A stretch of DNA of 64,000 nucleotides. Source: Crocodylus rhombifer. Its lineage: Eukaryota > Chordata > Crocodylia > Crocodylidae. Positions 1 through 13,190 of the stretch are shown here, piece after piece; within the stretch, counting starts at the first letter, position 1; every line of letters starts with the position of its first letter. A model generated the notes under the pieces. That model was not told the origin of the DNA. It did not search any database and was given only the letters and a program-made list of their open reading frames with translations. Both the position numbers and the translations under genes were made by a program. The DNA is taken from the NCBI GenBank assembly GCA_038503035.1, contig JAVSML010025537.1, positions 190,304 to 254,303 of the forward strand, written 5' to 3'.

Positions 1-249
1 AAATAGCTTTACTGCTTTGGCATGTTCGGTTTGTCCATCAGTTCCAGGAATATTCTGAACCCAGAAGCAGCCCCATAATCCAAAAAGCAATCAAAATGAC
101 TGGATAATCTGGAATTTCTTGAAGTACTATACAAGTTAAGAGTTTGGTGATAGTTTATTGGGCAACAAACTAAAGTTGACTTCTAATGCTTTGCTGCTTA
201 CCAGAATACTAATCATAACCACAAGGCAGGTGCTTATATAACTTTCATT

Positions 250-336
250 GCTTGAAGGCAGGGAAGCATGACATTTTATAGACTAACTTGTTCAGAAAGG
301 CATGAATTTTTGTAGGTTACAGCCTACTTTATCAGA
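250..336 (-). mobile_element. Penelope-type tail with degenerate hammerhead motif
   Basis: Read on the minus strand, this starts with CTGATAA (positions 335 to 329), then a stem of GTAGG and CCTAC, then an A-run where GAAA is expected, and then TTAGTC and a run down to TGTCATGC. The order matches the tails at 18.8, 37.8 and 63.1 kb. In a hammerhead ribozyme the core is CUGANGA, stem II, GAAA, stem III and UH. Here the second G of CUGANGA and the G of GAAA are both A, so activity is unlikely. It meets a plus-strand copy head to head at about 336/337. Assignment to Penelope-like elements is inferred from the similar tail downstream of the GIY-YIG gene at 62.2 kb. Confidence 0.5.
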
Positions 337-420
337 AGCCTACGAAAGGTCCTGCCTCTCTGAGTTAATTTATAAGGTGTGACATTATCCTGTCTTTTGC
401 CTCAGTTCAAACTAACCTGG
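337..420 (+). mobile_element. Penelope-type tail, 3' half of hammerhead-like unit
   Basis: The plus strand reads GCCTAC, GAAA (344-347), GG, a 5 nt loop, CC and TC (357-358), then a run ending in AAGGTGTGAC. This is the second half of the same unit seen on the minus strand just upstream, without its CUGANGA half. The two halves form a head-to-head pair, a layout reported for Penelope-like insertions. Confidence 0.5.
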
Positions 421-690
421 CTAACTACCTCTCTCTAATCATTGCTTGGTCAGAGGAAAAACAGCAGGTGTTCTAATAAAACTACCTGAAGTCATGGCTG
501 GAAAACGACTAACCCCAATTAGTTGACTCTTCCACTCTAGATTTCCATGATACTTGATCCTTTCCTATCTCTCCTTGAAAAGAGAGAATGAGGGTGCAAG
601 CTTTGTAATGGGTGCACAGGAGCGTGTACTGTAACAGGAATGTGATTCTGTAACTATGTATGTGCTTGAAGACTGGTAGAGTTGTAGTAA

Positions 691-713
691 CTATCTATCT
701 ATCTATTTATCTT
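691..713. repeat. (CTAT)n microsatellite
   Basis: About five CTAT units with one T/A interruption, just upstream of a CR1 tail. Confidence 0.85.
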
Positions 714-728
714 TTAATATAAAAATAA

Positions 729-875
729 AATCTCCATCTTGGAGGTTTTTAAGACCCAGCTTGACAAAGACCTGGCTGGAATGATCTAGTTGTGGATGGT
801 CCTGCTTTGAACAGGGATTGGACTAGACGGTCCTCCTGATGCCCCTTCCAATTAAAAATGTCTATGCTTCTATGA
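729..875 (+). mobile_element. CR1 LINE 3' end fragment
   Basis: The sequence runs from GGAGGTTTTTAAGACCCAGC through GGACTAGACGGTCCTCCTGA to TTCTATGA. This is the usual CR1 3' end: the last codons of ORF2, a short 3' UTR and an 8 bp terminal repeat of the ATTCTATG type. Everything upstream is lost, as is normal for CR1, which is 5'-truncated during insertion. Confidence 0.9.
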
Positions 876-3800
876 AATATATTTAAAAAACAAAAAACCC
901 AACCCTCTCTTCCTTGTTATCTAATCTAACTGTTGGGAATCTTTCTGCCATGCCGTGGGTTCAACTATTGATAAGGGGATGTCAGAAAATCACCCCCCAC
1001 TCTCCCAAATTTTCTTTAAAAGCATGTTAATCAGCTTCTTTAGTATCTAGAACAGAGAAACATCATGATAAATAAATGGTAAACTTGTCACAAACAGAAT
1101 GGAGATGATATCCATGTATGGAAGATGAAAAATGTAGTGGTTCTAATAGAATTCCTGACTGTTCCTTCAGTCAAAAGCACCTATGTGCTGATTGTCAGTG
1201 GTGTGCAAGTTTGTAGTCATGTTAGACTTAACTCCTCTTCTAAATGTCCAGTGTCACTGAAGTTGCAAAAATGACTCTATGTATTAAAAAAATGTGCCTG
1301 CAGCATTAGAGATCTAATATCTCTCACTTCACTGGACAAGTGCATTTCCCTGGGGTTGACAGCAAAAGCCAAACAGAAGTGATCAACAATGTATCAGCCT
1401 GTCTTAAATGGAACAGTTAAGCAAAAGTGTTTCAGAAAGTGCTCTGTCCTGTCTGTCCATTGAATATTGGATCCTACATGAGTTCACAACAATCTTGCCC
1501 TCCCTCCTTCAGAGCACATAAAAGACTTACATTTATATATACTGTCTGCCAAAAGAAATAGTGACATTTTGACAATCCATCTTTCCTATTGGAGGTATTC
1601 TCCTCACCTAAAAAGAAATTAAAATGAAACCACCAATATAAATTTGTGCCTGAGGCTTCAGCTATTGTTGTCCTGGCAGGAACTTGCCAAAATCATTCTC
1701 CTACAGGCCACTTGATATATAGGGCCAAATCTTCATTTTTGTTATTCATACAAAACTCCCAAAATACAAATCAGGCTGGCTAGGGCTATAAAATAACCTA
1801 AGGATCATACTTTTTATAATTAAGAGAACAGGTTGATAACAAAATAAAAAACAACAGCTGCAAGTACTGTTGATGAGACAATGAATCAGGCAAACAAAAC
1901 AAGAAAGGGAAAAAAAAAGTGCAACTCACTACTCATTGTTTCTTCAGTTGCTTTCTCATGTCTGATACAGCCAAACTTTATGCACCTGGAACCCAGGCAT
2001 AGGAGGAAGACGAACAAATCTCACACGCAACTGTTTAGTCCTTCATTAGGCAAAACTACTGTTATCTTCTTCAAAGCCTATTAAAATTCTGTTTTCCTAC
2101 ATCTGAATTTCATAGGAATTGCTGTTCCTTAAAATAGTTTAGTACAAAATTGTTGAGAGAGAAGAGATTGGATTTGGTCTAGAGAATCTTTGTTCCTGAA
2201 CTAACTTCCACATAAGGTCTGATATGACTAAGAACTGTAGGATCATTCTCTTTGCTTTGTAAATACAGAATGTAAGCTCTTTACAATGGATCTGTTATTT
2301 TCAAACAGATCTGTGGTGCAAAAACATTTTCAAAAACGCTTCCGATTATTTAAGGCCATCCAGCTATTCTCATCTAGACGTAAGACATTCTAAATAGTTT
2401 GGATGAGCAGTAATACCCAGGAAATTCGCTGATAAAAAATGATGCTTCATATATTTCTGCTGTTTAAACGGTGACCTCAAGTGGAACAGCTTACAATGAT
2501 ATGCATGGAGTTTATCAAAGATTATTCATTTTTTCTGAATGTGGAAAAGTAGAAAGTGATCATAGGAAGTGAACTAGTACCATCATTCATACTGGGGGGC
2601 TGAGGAAGGGGGGGGACCTTGCTGTGATAGTCTGTTAAGAAAATCTTTTATCCTTTGGTCATTTTAAACCCCTCTCATTGTTGTAATATATTATCTGTAT
2701 GGTAAATATAAATGATTTTCAGAGAATTCCTGAAAAAAGGAAAGGATTCCATTTCTAAAAGCAACTATCAAATACTCGGAATTAAAAAAAATTCTGTAAA
2801 TAATGTTCTTGTATTGTATTGCAACAAAGTATACTTAATATTTTCTTGATAGTCAGAATGTTTCCTTTATATATTTGTATGCTAACTACTATTGACTTTA
2901 CAAAATAAAGCTACAAATACACGAAGGAAAATAATCTACTGCAGCAGAATTGTGTCAGTGTTGGACATGGCAAAATTATAATTGAAAGAAAAGAACAAAT
3001 GCAGATAGATGCATCTCATTACCACTGTAACTGAATCCTTGATTTAGACAAGGCAAATCCTATAATAGCTTAAGGGAATATTTCCTACATTATTTCCTTG
3101 TAGCTCCACATGCTGTGATATGATATGAGTCTACACCTAACCACCAATGGCTGACATTTTTAGAAGTAGGATGTGTCTTCCATAGATAAGGTCCAATAGT
3201 CTGATATTACTAAGCACAAACCACTCAAGTACAAGCTTTCCAATGCTGAGTGTAGCAGAGTGGTAGCAAACAGTGAAGATGTACAGTTTATATAATCAGG
3301 ATTAATTCACTATAAAGGGGTTCCTTGTTATCATTCTGTGCACTACTGTTGTATACCCAGAAGCAGTTTTTAAAAGTAATATGAGAAGATGTCATAGCCA
3401 GGAACCTAATTTATTGCATCACTTTTTAATAAATAAATAATAAGGAACTATCCCTTTACCTCATAGTACAGCAGAAAACACTTGATATACTTCACTGCCA
3501 CTGTTATTAGTTAAATGGTTTTACTAACAGTTTCTATCATTGATAAATGCAGGCTCAGAAAATGCTCCAAAATTGCTAAAGCAATGCTGTTTGCTGCTAA
3601 GACCTGTTTCATTTATAGCCTGTGGCCATTGGCTTAACACCTGATGAGGTGTCAACTGCACTCAGGTGATGCTACCAGATGTTTGAAAAGTAATTTCTTA
3701 CACCTTAAGGGTGACAACTGATGCTCAGCAACCTGATTAATCAAATACAGATGACACCATCAGAATTAATGAGGCACTGAAATGCATTGCTGAATACTGG

Positions 3801-6800
3801 AAGATTTAAGAAGAAAATCTTGTATGCATTAGCCGTTTTTCCTCATAGTCATATGAAAGGATGTGGAACTTAAAGGAATAAAACATTCAAATTAATAAAT
3901 TCAGTTAGTTGAGCTTTACAAAGTGTTCAGAAGCAGAAAATACAAAATATTTTTCTTTGTCACAGAGGAAAAAGGGGGCATGTCAGTACTAAGTGATGCT
4001 AGAACAGGCAAAATGACTTATTTAAGGGTTTTCCTGCTTCTGAAGAAAAGAAGGTTGATTACAGAAATTAAACACACTAATTTATAATAACAAATGGTAC
4101 TTTGATTTTCCCATTCAACTGACTCAAACTCAAGGCTTTTAAAAGTCCAGATATGATCATGCATAACATTTCTGTCCTACTTACCTACAAGTTACTTCCC
4201 CACAAACCACATTCAAAATAGCTCCCTCTGACTACTCCCTTCAATTCTTCTCCCACTATACTTGCTATCTGGGCAGAGTTAGGCCAATTTTTTTAGTTCA
4301 TTTTACTATACTGCCTGGCCATGACAACAAATACTACAAAAGAAACTTTAAAATACCAACTTTTAAACAAAACCTGGGTTGTTTACTAGGGTAAAAGAGG
4401 GAATGTTAAAACAACCTCAAAGCAAAGATGGGGAACTAGGTCAGTTGGTCATAAATATTCCTAAAAACACAGGGGGGAAAAAAAAGAAAATTTAACTGGG
4501 AAGAAAGACACTAACTGTGTGCAAAGCTGAGGGATAACAGATTGCATACTGAATGCAGAGGTCTATTCAAATGAATCCTTATAAGTGAAATCACTGCATA
4601 TCCAGGTGATGGTAGAAGCTGCTGTCATCAATTTCAGAAGTGGTTTAGCCAAGAAGAGAGAAACTGGTAGCTACAATGTAGATCTTCCCTACTGGAACAT
4701 GGCAGCCTTTATGAAAATGCAGCTTATTAGACTGAATGAAGTAGCTGATCACATGTGACAGATAATTTGTAAGTAGTGATAAAAATATTCCTTTTGGGCT
4801 ATGCTGGAGGACTAAAGTGAGCATTGGGCTGAATAATATTATGCACACCAAGACTATTGAAGATACTTATGTCAGTTTCACAACTTCTACGATTGCATTG
4901 GTTATAGTTGGAATATGAACTTTTCCAGAATTGCTGAAAGTCAGAGATCAAAGACCAAATTTTCTTTTAAATCAAAGTGTTCCAAACAAAATAATATTTC
5001 ATTTTTTAAAAAAAATCACAAATAACAGAGAGAATTCATAAAGTCAATCAAATGAGAAGCATAAAAGCAGGAAACTTAGACATGGTTGAAGCCTTTCCCC
5101 AGGGCAGTGACCTAGTTATATGTATGGTATATATATGGCAATTCATATATATACACCATACATATTCCTCATTGTGCAATCTTATTTCTGGGTCCCTATG
5201 ACTCTATATACATATCAATGAAGGACAGTTTTGATGGCACTAATTATCCTTCTGAACTAAGCATGTATGGACATTTTTGCATTGTTTGGCCAAGGACACA
5301 ATGTGTGTTTAAGGTGTTTTGATTTTTTTGTTTTGTTTTTTTTACATCTAACAGATGATATTCACAGCCAGGCTTCAGACAAAGATTCTATATTTCAAAA
5401 GGAAACAAGTAATTGGATGCAATTTCAGGCTGAAAAGAATTCTAAATGAAACAGTGCTGGTATATATGCATGAAGGAGCAAATCTCAACACTATCCATGT
5501 GGTCATGAAGGGTCCAGTGGTACAGACTACAGTTTACTTCAGCTGGGTGAGGATCGGGGCAGGAACAATTTGACAGTCCATGTTATTTCGTCTGGATGCT
5601 AATTTAGGGATTTTTCCCAAAATACATAAGAAAAAGATCAATGTCAATTGACTTTTCCCATTCCTGTAATACATTTTTCTTTCTGGAATTAATGTGAGTT
5701 TGAAATGAGGAAACAGACTCAAAGGCTAATTTAAACTGCAGAAATGCAGTTTATTAATTTGTTCAAAGCACTCTCTATGGGTTCAAGAGGACTGGGAAAA
5801 GGGTATGGGATTATCCATTTGTAGCTTTCTATTCCAAAACCAATTTAAGTCAGTAGAGACCAAAAATGGTTACTATTATACAACTGTACGCTTTGGTGAT
5901 CCTGGTACATGTTTGGTGATCCTATGTGTTCCTTGTATGTCCATGGTACAAAGTCATCACTATGGCAGTGGCAATAACAGTCAACTTTGTTAGCAGATTT
6001 AATGAAGGGGAAGGATTGCAGACTGTAGATAACAGACTGTACTCTCATTGTTGCAAAGTTGTTGTTTGTGGATAAGTTATAGATACTTAAGCTGTAGATA
6101 AAATCAGTCTTCAGCGCTGTCTACCTAGCACCTATTAATGAATACTGACAAAGAATTTAAGGGAAATAGATAACCTATTAGCAACATGGATAATAATTAT
6201 TACCACAAGGGGAAAACTACAGGCAGCTGCAATATGTAGACAGAGTAACAAAATTTGGGAAGTACTGATAAAGATGACCCATCTTAAAAGAGGCAAAAAA
6301 TCTTTGGCTCTTTTACATAATAAGTGATAAAAAAAAAGACTAAGGAAAAAAGGCCTTCTACCCCTGCCAGCCTCTTGCTGCAATTAATAAACAAAGAAAC
6401 ACCTCAAACCGCTGATCTACCTGATACATATAGCCACTTAATGCATCTTTAACAAAATTGTGTACTTTCAATGTTCCTTTCCCTCATAGTTTCTACTGAC
6501 TAATTTGCCATAAATATTTACTGCACACCTTTATTTAGGAAGAGAGAAAAGCACTAAAGGTTAATAACTAATGCAGTTTTACCTCTACATTCTTTACTCA
6601 CCACTACAATGTTTAAAGATTTTGTATTGAGATACCCTAATTGCTCTGAAGAAATGCTTAACTGGTGTATAATTTTCAGGCTTTCCGTTTCCCATCTCCT
6701 GTCTCCATTTCCTAGCTGAATCCCAGAATTCGGTTGCTGTTAGAATATTGTCCAAAGCAGAAGGCAACATAAAGAACACAAAGCAAGGATGCTTCAAAGT

Positions 6801-7503
6801 GACAAGTGACAAAATACTTCTTCCTGCTCCTTACACATTTCACCTCTTCCTTCCGTGTGCCTAGTTTTGTGGGGTAGAGTGACTTATATTGTTAGGCTTT
6901 GTCTCAGCTTACCTGCCTGCTGCCAGAGCTTCTGGTAGCAGACAGCAGCCATTACTGCTAAAGCAATTGCATAACCATGCACTTCTGGTGCCTCTGCATA
7001 GTACCACTAAGCAGCTATGCTGCCACAGCTGTTTACACCAGCTTTCCACCAACTCCCAGACGGCAACTGAAACTTTACTCCACTCAGGAGAGGTAGTTTA
7101 CGGGGAATTATGTTGTCAAACAAGAACTCTGAGTGTGGAAGCACATCACATTTTATTCCAGCAGAACTACAGCCTTACAATCATCCCTACAGCAAGGTAG
7201 AGGACTATGGCTGCTGACAAATTTCATAGCCATATTTCTTGAGAAAGAAGTAGGAGCCCAGCCTTCCATAAACAGCTTATGGACAACTCCTCTGCAGCAG
7301 CTCTTTCTTCCACAGGTAGTGGCTGCAGCAGCCTGTCATCCATTAGTATCCCAAATAGGCAACAGCAGCATATGGCTTTCAAGGGCTGGTCTTCCAAAAT
7401 GTCTCTTGAGAAGCAGCAAGAGCCTCATGCCACTACTGCCATTACATCAAGTGAAAGTGAGGAGTTTAAATAATCTAGAAAAGGGTTTACGCACCTAGTA
7501 CTC
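876..7503. other. AT-rich DNA, no gene recognised
   Basis: There is no open reading frame with a recognisable domain, no RNA gene and no clear repeat apart from an AT hairpin at 5.1 kb. The short frames at 5.3-7.5 kb have no family resemblance. The frames at 6.9-7.5 kb are rich in Gln, Leu and Ser because of GCAGCA-like tracts, and they overlap in different frames without conserved starts. Parts could be conserved noncoding DNA, which only alignment would show. Confidence 0.6.
5118..5165. repeat. AT-rich inverted repeat
   Basis: Arms of about 20 bp (ATATGTATGG near one end, CCATACATAT at the other) flank a short loop, with a one-base slip. It may be a cruciform-prone site or the core of a tiny foldback element. 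No target duplication was recognised. Confidence 0.6.
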
Positions 7504-7738
7504 TAAGGACATCTATACATGTGCTCCGTGTTGGAGGTTTGATGAGCTTTAGTTAAAGAGCCCCTGCTGTCATTTTGAAACATGGAGACACTGAATACAC
7601 GTGATGCAGAGGGTACTGGAGCACACTAATTAGCTTGCTCCAGCAGACTCACCAGAGACTCAATTAATCGAGCCTGCTCCAATCTGTACTAATTAGTATG
7701 CATCAGAGCAGAGGTCCATCACTTGTATAAGTGCCCTA
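7504..7738. mobile_element. MITE, hAT-type ends (TAAGGACATCTA...CCCTA)
   Basis: The left end TAAGGACATCTATACATG and the reverse complement of the right end (TAGGGCACTTATACAAG) match with a few changes. The interior (CATTTTGAAACATGG, AATACACGTGATGC, GCACACTAATTAGC) recurs at 38.0-38.2 kb and 59.7-59.9 kb, so this is a family. It has no coding capacity. An 8 bp target duplication is not convincing. Confidence 0.65.
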
Positions 7739-9300
7739 AGTCCCAAGTAGATAAGAAATGATCTAACTTAATTGAAAACTGCTTAATATTATTTTTACTT
7801 CCCTAAACTATTGGGGCCTCTGTAAGTTCCTTTCTTTTCTCGCTTCAAAAACTCTTCAGTCAAACCCTCAGCGTCTTCTGAGAGAAATTCATAATATGTA
7901 AGCTGGTAGGCAAGTGCCTTTGTAAATAACCTGGAGATGGGGAAAAAGCAGAATCAACTTAGTACATGAAACTCTGACCATTAAAACCTTGGTAATCAAA
8001 TATGCTTCTTGTTCTCCTGCCCCTTTCCTTTCTCTACGCTTCAGATGAAATGCTGTAGATAACTTAATAAGGTCAGAAATAAGCCGGGGAGTTGACTGAA
8101 GCTCTGTAACAAGAGATGCTGTAAACCTCCAAGTAGAAGATCTTTGCCAAAAGCTAAAAATTAGGAAGCAGTAGAAATAGTAAAAAATGGCTGTCTTCTA
8201 CTTATGCAGAACATACTACAAAAGCTTCAATATTTATATAATGCTTTTAGGTTATGAATCACCATCTTATGTACTTCATAGTATTTATACGTTGTGCTAC
8301 GCATTAACACTTTATGGTTTCCTGTCTTAGGCCACAGTACATGTGCAAGTGTGCAAAGAGGTGGGGGGGAAATATGGTAGGGTTAGTTACAAAGATGAAA
8401 CAAAGTATAATGAAGCCTAACTTCTAAAAGCCAGAAACCTGTGCAAGTCTGAACATTTCTACAGTCCCAGCATGTCTCATGAGCTGGAAACTGTCTAACA
8501 TGGATATTGAAAGGAAATTTGTGGTATCACCCTGTGTATTGCAGAAAGTAATTACCGAGTGTGTATGTGTATGTGCATACAGTGTAAGCACATAGCAGGA
8601 GGGGTTGGGCTGTGAGAGGCTCAGAGAGGAAGAAATCATGGGGCAGAGAGGCTGGGTCATGGCAGAGGACACAAAATAGAGCGAGAAGGGTTGGGAAGCT
8701 CCACATATAAGGCAGAAAGCTGCTTAAACGAGGCCTCTTCCACAGTCCCATGTGATTCCACCTTAGACAGGTTTCACTGCACTTTACTGGAGGGTTATAG
8801 CACTATAGCAGCGGCAACAGACACTAACATGGTTTTTCAGGCACCAGATTGGATTCTGGATGTCTAGATTCAGTTTCAGGCTGTCAGACTTTCTGCACAT
8901 TCATCTGGTTTCTCAGGCACTGACTCTTGAAATGCTTAAATCCACAAAGGACTGACACCATGAGGCCATTTTGGGTTCATAAGTTCATCGTTGTGTTGTC
9001 ACTGAGATTGTTAAAACCCCTGCTCAGCAGCCACCTAACCCTATGGGTGACCAAAGCCTTGAGGTGTCAGTGGGGATGGGCAAAAATCACAGTAGCCTTG
9101 AAACTTCTGAATGGTTTTAACTCTCACTGGAGCTGCAGCAGGATTCTAAAACAAGGCAATGTCTTGCCTTTAATTGCCTCTGGGGCCTGATGTGGGCAGG
9201 CATTCTCAGAGCAAACCTATATGTTTCAGGCCTTGTACACAAAAAAGGGCAGGAACGACATTTTGGGGGATAGGTGTCTCATATCTCCAAAGAAAACCAA
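7739..9300. other. Unassigned AT-rich DNA
   Basis: No recognisable protein, RNA or repeat family. Frames at 8.4-8.75 kb (minus) and 8.9-9.2 kb (plus) are short and have no known domain. Confidence 0.5.
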
Positions 9301-9301
9301 T

Positions 9302-9346
9302 AGCCAAGTGTTAGGATGCTCACCTGGGAGGTGGAAAATCTATTTT
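9302..9346 (+). mobile_element. tRNA-derived SINE head, fragment
   Basis: GTTAGGATGCTCACCTGGGA followed by GGTGGAAAATCTATTTTCAA resembles the box A to box B part of a tRNA-derived SINE, with a degraded box B. The body is missing; the next sequence is GC-rich and different. Confidence 0.45.
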
Positions 9347-9604
9347 CAAAGGAGCAGCCTGGAACCCCAAATTCAGTAATGTGTAGGGAAGGCGTGAGGC
9401 GGGGCTACAGCTGCGGCTGGTGGTAGCAAAGAGCCTATGTGTGGAGGGGGTGAGGGCAGCACTTCCCCCACGGTGCAGCATTAGGCGGGGTTTCCCTGGG
9501 GCTTCCCTTCTCTGCTGTGCAGCCCTGGTAAAGAAGGCAGCTGGCTCCAATGCACGGTGCTTCCCTCCCATGCCTGGCGAGTGCAGGGGCTGCACATGAA
9601 TGGC

Positions 9605-10243
9605 AAGGAGCACCGGAAATACAGGCTGCCTGATGGGGGCTGCGCCCCACTGAGCACCTTTGCCCTGAGTACCCTCCTGCCATGGGTGAAGTGTGTGTGT
9701 GGGGGGGTCCCCACACTTATATCCCACAAACCCCACATACCTACACCATGCCCCCACAAATACACAACACCCAATGTACCCTATGCCCCCCCCACAGCCA
9801 TGCCCCCTCACAGTCCCCCCACACATTACACCCACCCACAGTCACCCACCTCTAAACCCCCCCACAATATATAAAACTAATAATTTATTTTTGAGTTATT
9901 ATGCAATCATCTCTATATATACTACACAAACATGAATCATGACAAAAATATTTTTTGTAATACAATGAAAATATGTTATAGAAGGTGTTTGACTTTTAGT
10001 ATATGATTTGTTGTTTTAGTCTGGTTCTAAGATGGCAACCCCCCCTTCCAAAAGGAGTATTTCTTGGGGGCAAGGGGAGGGACTTCCGGTGACAAAAATC
10101 AGGGGTTAGGGTTGGACTTCTAGTCCCAAGATGGCAGCAAGGGGGCTGGACAACTGTCGAGGGGTGGGACTATCCATGCAACCCTTGACAGCTCACCAAA
10201 ACTCATTAAGCGGCCCTCCACCTGAAATAATAGCCCACCCCTG
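9605..10243 (+). mobile_element. hAT-like repeat with CCCACA minisatellite, copy 1
   Basis: The part from about 9890 to 10243 is shared with 22.74-23.31 kb in the same orientation: a TATATAC/ACACA stretch, TCTGGTTCTAAGATGGC, AAAAGGAGTATTTC, GGGACTTCCGGTG, CCCTTGACAGCTCACC. The right end reads as the complement of CAGGGGTGGGCTATTATTT, a typical hAT end. The left end was not found. A C/A-rich minisatellite lies inside. The overlapping 80-171 aa frames here come from the compositional bias. Confidence 0.6.
9700..9870. repeat. C/A-rich CCCCACA-type minisatellite
   Basis: Irregular tandem copies of CCCCACA-like units with CATAC and TATACC variants. It creates proline, histidine and threonine-rich artificial frames. 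The same tract occurs in the second copy of the repeat at 22.5 kb. Confidence 0.8.
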
Positions 10244-12880
10244 GCTTAGACATTAGGTCCCTCAATGGAACCTGAAACAGTCAAATTTGAAAGCCTGCCT
10301 TCACTGTATAGCTAGTTCTCTTGCATAATTTACAAAAATCATTCCCAGTTATCCATAACGAAAAGGAACCCAAGTAGATATGTAGCAATTCCTCCAATGG
10401 GAAAAACACACAAAGCAAACCCTTTTTCTATAAGGTTAATCAACAATACCTTCTCTAATTACTGTGCTTTGGATGCCAATCTTGATAATTAATATATCAA
10501 CACAATTTGTACTCTCTTAAAACTCACTCTATAAACAGATAGCTTTGCTGGTATTTAAACTGTCATATTATATTGCCAATAAATCACACAGAAAAATAAC
10601 TTTATCAGCTTCTAGGACACTGTACCTACAAATGAGCAAAATTACCTTGTACTGGGAGTCAGGCTTTCCACAATGTTTAACTGTAGATTTATTTTTGAGG
10701 TACAGCTTCCTACTGAGGCCTGACTTGAGAGTCCCAAAATGCATTTACTTAGCCACATTGCCATAGGTGAAAGTGAATTATGCAGCTATTGTGCCAAGCC
10801 CCTAAAGGCTGTGTTTAAGAACATTAACGGCACGCTAACACCATCTTTCCAGTGATAAATATATTTATTATGTTACAGTCTGTAGTTTAGAGTTCTACCA
10901 TCTACTTTACTACAAAGACTTTAGCTTAATATCAGAAACTGATTGTGGCATTTGCAGTTTTCTACCTTCTTAATCAATTATATACAATTGCCGTTTAGCT
11001 ATAACTCACGATAGGCATGCAGGAGAGGACAGATAACCGAGTTTACAATTTACTCGCTTGCATCGGAGCAGATGCTTTTCATAATTCACAGATTTAGGTT
11101 AAACAAATTCTCAATCAGAACTCTTAAATGACACAGTATGTCTGCAGGCAAAACCATGTAAACAGAAGCATTTACAGAAAAAATCTTCAGAAGCAGAACA
11201 GAGAAGCAAACACACCAATCAAAAAGACTGAAAGAACAAACCTTTCATGCGCTTTGACAACTCAAGACAGAAAACAGTAAAGAACCTGAGCCAATGAAAT
11301 AAAGGGGGCTCTTGTACAGGCTCATTCAGTTTCCCTCTGTCTGCTCTGACTTAACTGAGCTGCCCTGCAAAGACTGTGTCTAGACCAAGAGGCGGTATTA
11401 AAAACAAAAGGTTAGAGATCATCATGGGACATTAATTATGCAAAGGAAGCCAAACTGAATTTAATCAGAACAGAAGACTCCAAGCAGGAAAGATCTTCCC
11501 TTTTTTGACAGAGGCAGTTAAGAAACATTTATAGTAATACCAGAGCATCTGCTGATTACAGTCAAGCTGCAGGACACCGACATTAAATCAGTGAACCATC
11601 TTGACAGCTTCTGGGTACTCAAGTCACATTCTAATAATAATTTGCTGTGAAATGCACCCACATCTGAAAAGTCAGCCAGAAAATCTTTATGAAAAAAAAA
11701 TAGGTGATAGTCAATAAAGCAGTTATAAAATGGATTTACACTTAACAAAACTTTTCATATAAAGTGATGTACAGCCATCAGACATTTTAATGCCACATTG
11801 AATAGATGAATCTTTCTAAGAAACGTAAGTGCATTTAAAAATAACAATCTTATGATCCATTTCTTGTAGCTTGTGATGTCACATTTTTGTGTAGAAGCTG
11901 TTGCCGCCCTTCTAAAATGCCAGATAGCTGCTGAAAGAAAGCCTGCACCATCATAAATGGTATTTAACTCCCGACACCTCAGGTTTCTCAACACAACACA
12001 ACACTTTACTGCGATGCTCTAATTGATGCATCTATGTGTTGCAGAGAGTGATTACTTGAATAATAAGTATAAAAGATATGTGATCTGGTTTTTAAGTAAA
12101 CATGAGTAAGAGCAAAAGCCGAAGAAAATAGAGCCATGAATCAAGGAGATGACAGGGCAATTATTCAATGAACTGTCATGTTGAAGGACTTGCAGAGCAC
12201 TGACCTGCACATTATCACACATCAGAAAATTCTTTGAAGGCTAATTAAAAGAATACACAATTGCAATCAGTGACAGGGAAAAAATATAAATATAAGTCAT
12301 TTCTCTGGGGATTGCGTGGAAAATGCACTGCCATTTTAAATTTAAATCTCTAAAAAGCCCATGAGTTCAGAGAAGAAAAGACCACAACAAAGTTCACTGA
12401 AGTTTACAATTGCTAAACATTTAATAGTTTATCAAAATTAATATCAAAGATTTTCTGCTGTTGCTTATTTTGGGAATTTAAATATAATTCATCATATGAC
12501 ACACTAAAGCATAAGAAAGTTTAAATGGACCATTCTGAAGATATTGGGATAGAATATTTAATACTTCCAAAATGTATTTAGAAATATAATGTATATTAAA
12601 GAAACTGCTTTCTGTTAATTACTATTATAAACGTTCTGTGCTTATTTAGCTGTCATAGAATATCTGAATTTCTTGACATGCATATTATATTTTACATCAC
12701 AGTTTTAAGACTTTTAAATAATAGATGTGAATACATCTCTTTAAAGTTTCCTGCTGTTTCATCTTTAGTTATGAACAGGGATCCAGGTTTTCTGTTTGCC
12801 ATAGAAACAATCTTTCTGGCAAGAACCTATTCTGTGATAGAGGATGATTGATTGTTCGGGTAATTCAGGAATGTGTTCAA
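10244..12880. other. AT-rich DNA, possibly with conserved noncoding elements
   Basis: No repeats or frames with recognisable content. Several non-repetitive blocks have motif-like words such as TTAATTATGCAAA near 11.43 kb (octamer-like) and long AT runs at 12.2-12.5 kb. This is the texture often seen in conserved noncoding DNA, but conservation cannot be judged from one sequence. Confidence 0.4.
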
Positions 12881-13137
12881 CTGCACAATAGGACTGTGCA
12901 AAATTTTACCGGCTATTTCGTTTTGACACTGTTTTGACTCATTTTGTGCTCAAAATAACGAAATCAAAAGTAAACAAAGGCCTTTGAAACAGCCTGGAAA
13001 TGAAATGAGGGCAGTCGAAACATTTCAAAAATTCTGAAACGTTTTGAGGTTTGAAGCTGAAGTTGGGCTTATCTGCAGGGAAACGGAAAACAAGAAGAGT
13101 ATGGGGGAGGAGGGGGGAAGGATGCAGTTAGGGCGTG

Positions 13138-13138
<1 letters not shown>

Positions 13139-13186
<48 letters not shown>
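13139..13186. repeat. (CA)n microsatellite
   Basis: About 24 uninterrupted CA units inside the hAT element at 12.9 kb. Likely polymorphic. Confidence 0.97.

Positions 13187-13190
<4 letters not shown>

Noticed and set aside
6889..7498. Possible exon pair with 103 and 121 aa frames
   Set aside because: They overlap in different frames, have no recognisable domain or splice context, and have biased Leu/Ser/Gln composition.
9320..9874. Long overlapping frames (up to 171 aa) on both strands
   Set aside because: They sit in GC-rich and C/A minisatellite sequence of a dispersed repeat, overlap each other in several frames and have no domain.
8761..10251. CCTTAGAC (8761-8768) and GCTTAGAC (10244-10251) as the target duplication of the 9.6 kb element
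   Set aside because: 7 of 8 bases match, but the sequence after the left copy (AGGTTTCACTGC) is a poor partner for the right end, so this may be chance.
13139..13186. Possible CRISPR-like or satellite array
   Set aside because: It is a plain CA microsatellite. No CRISPR array exists in this eukaryotic window.
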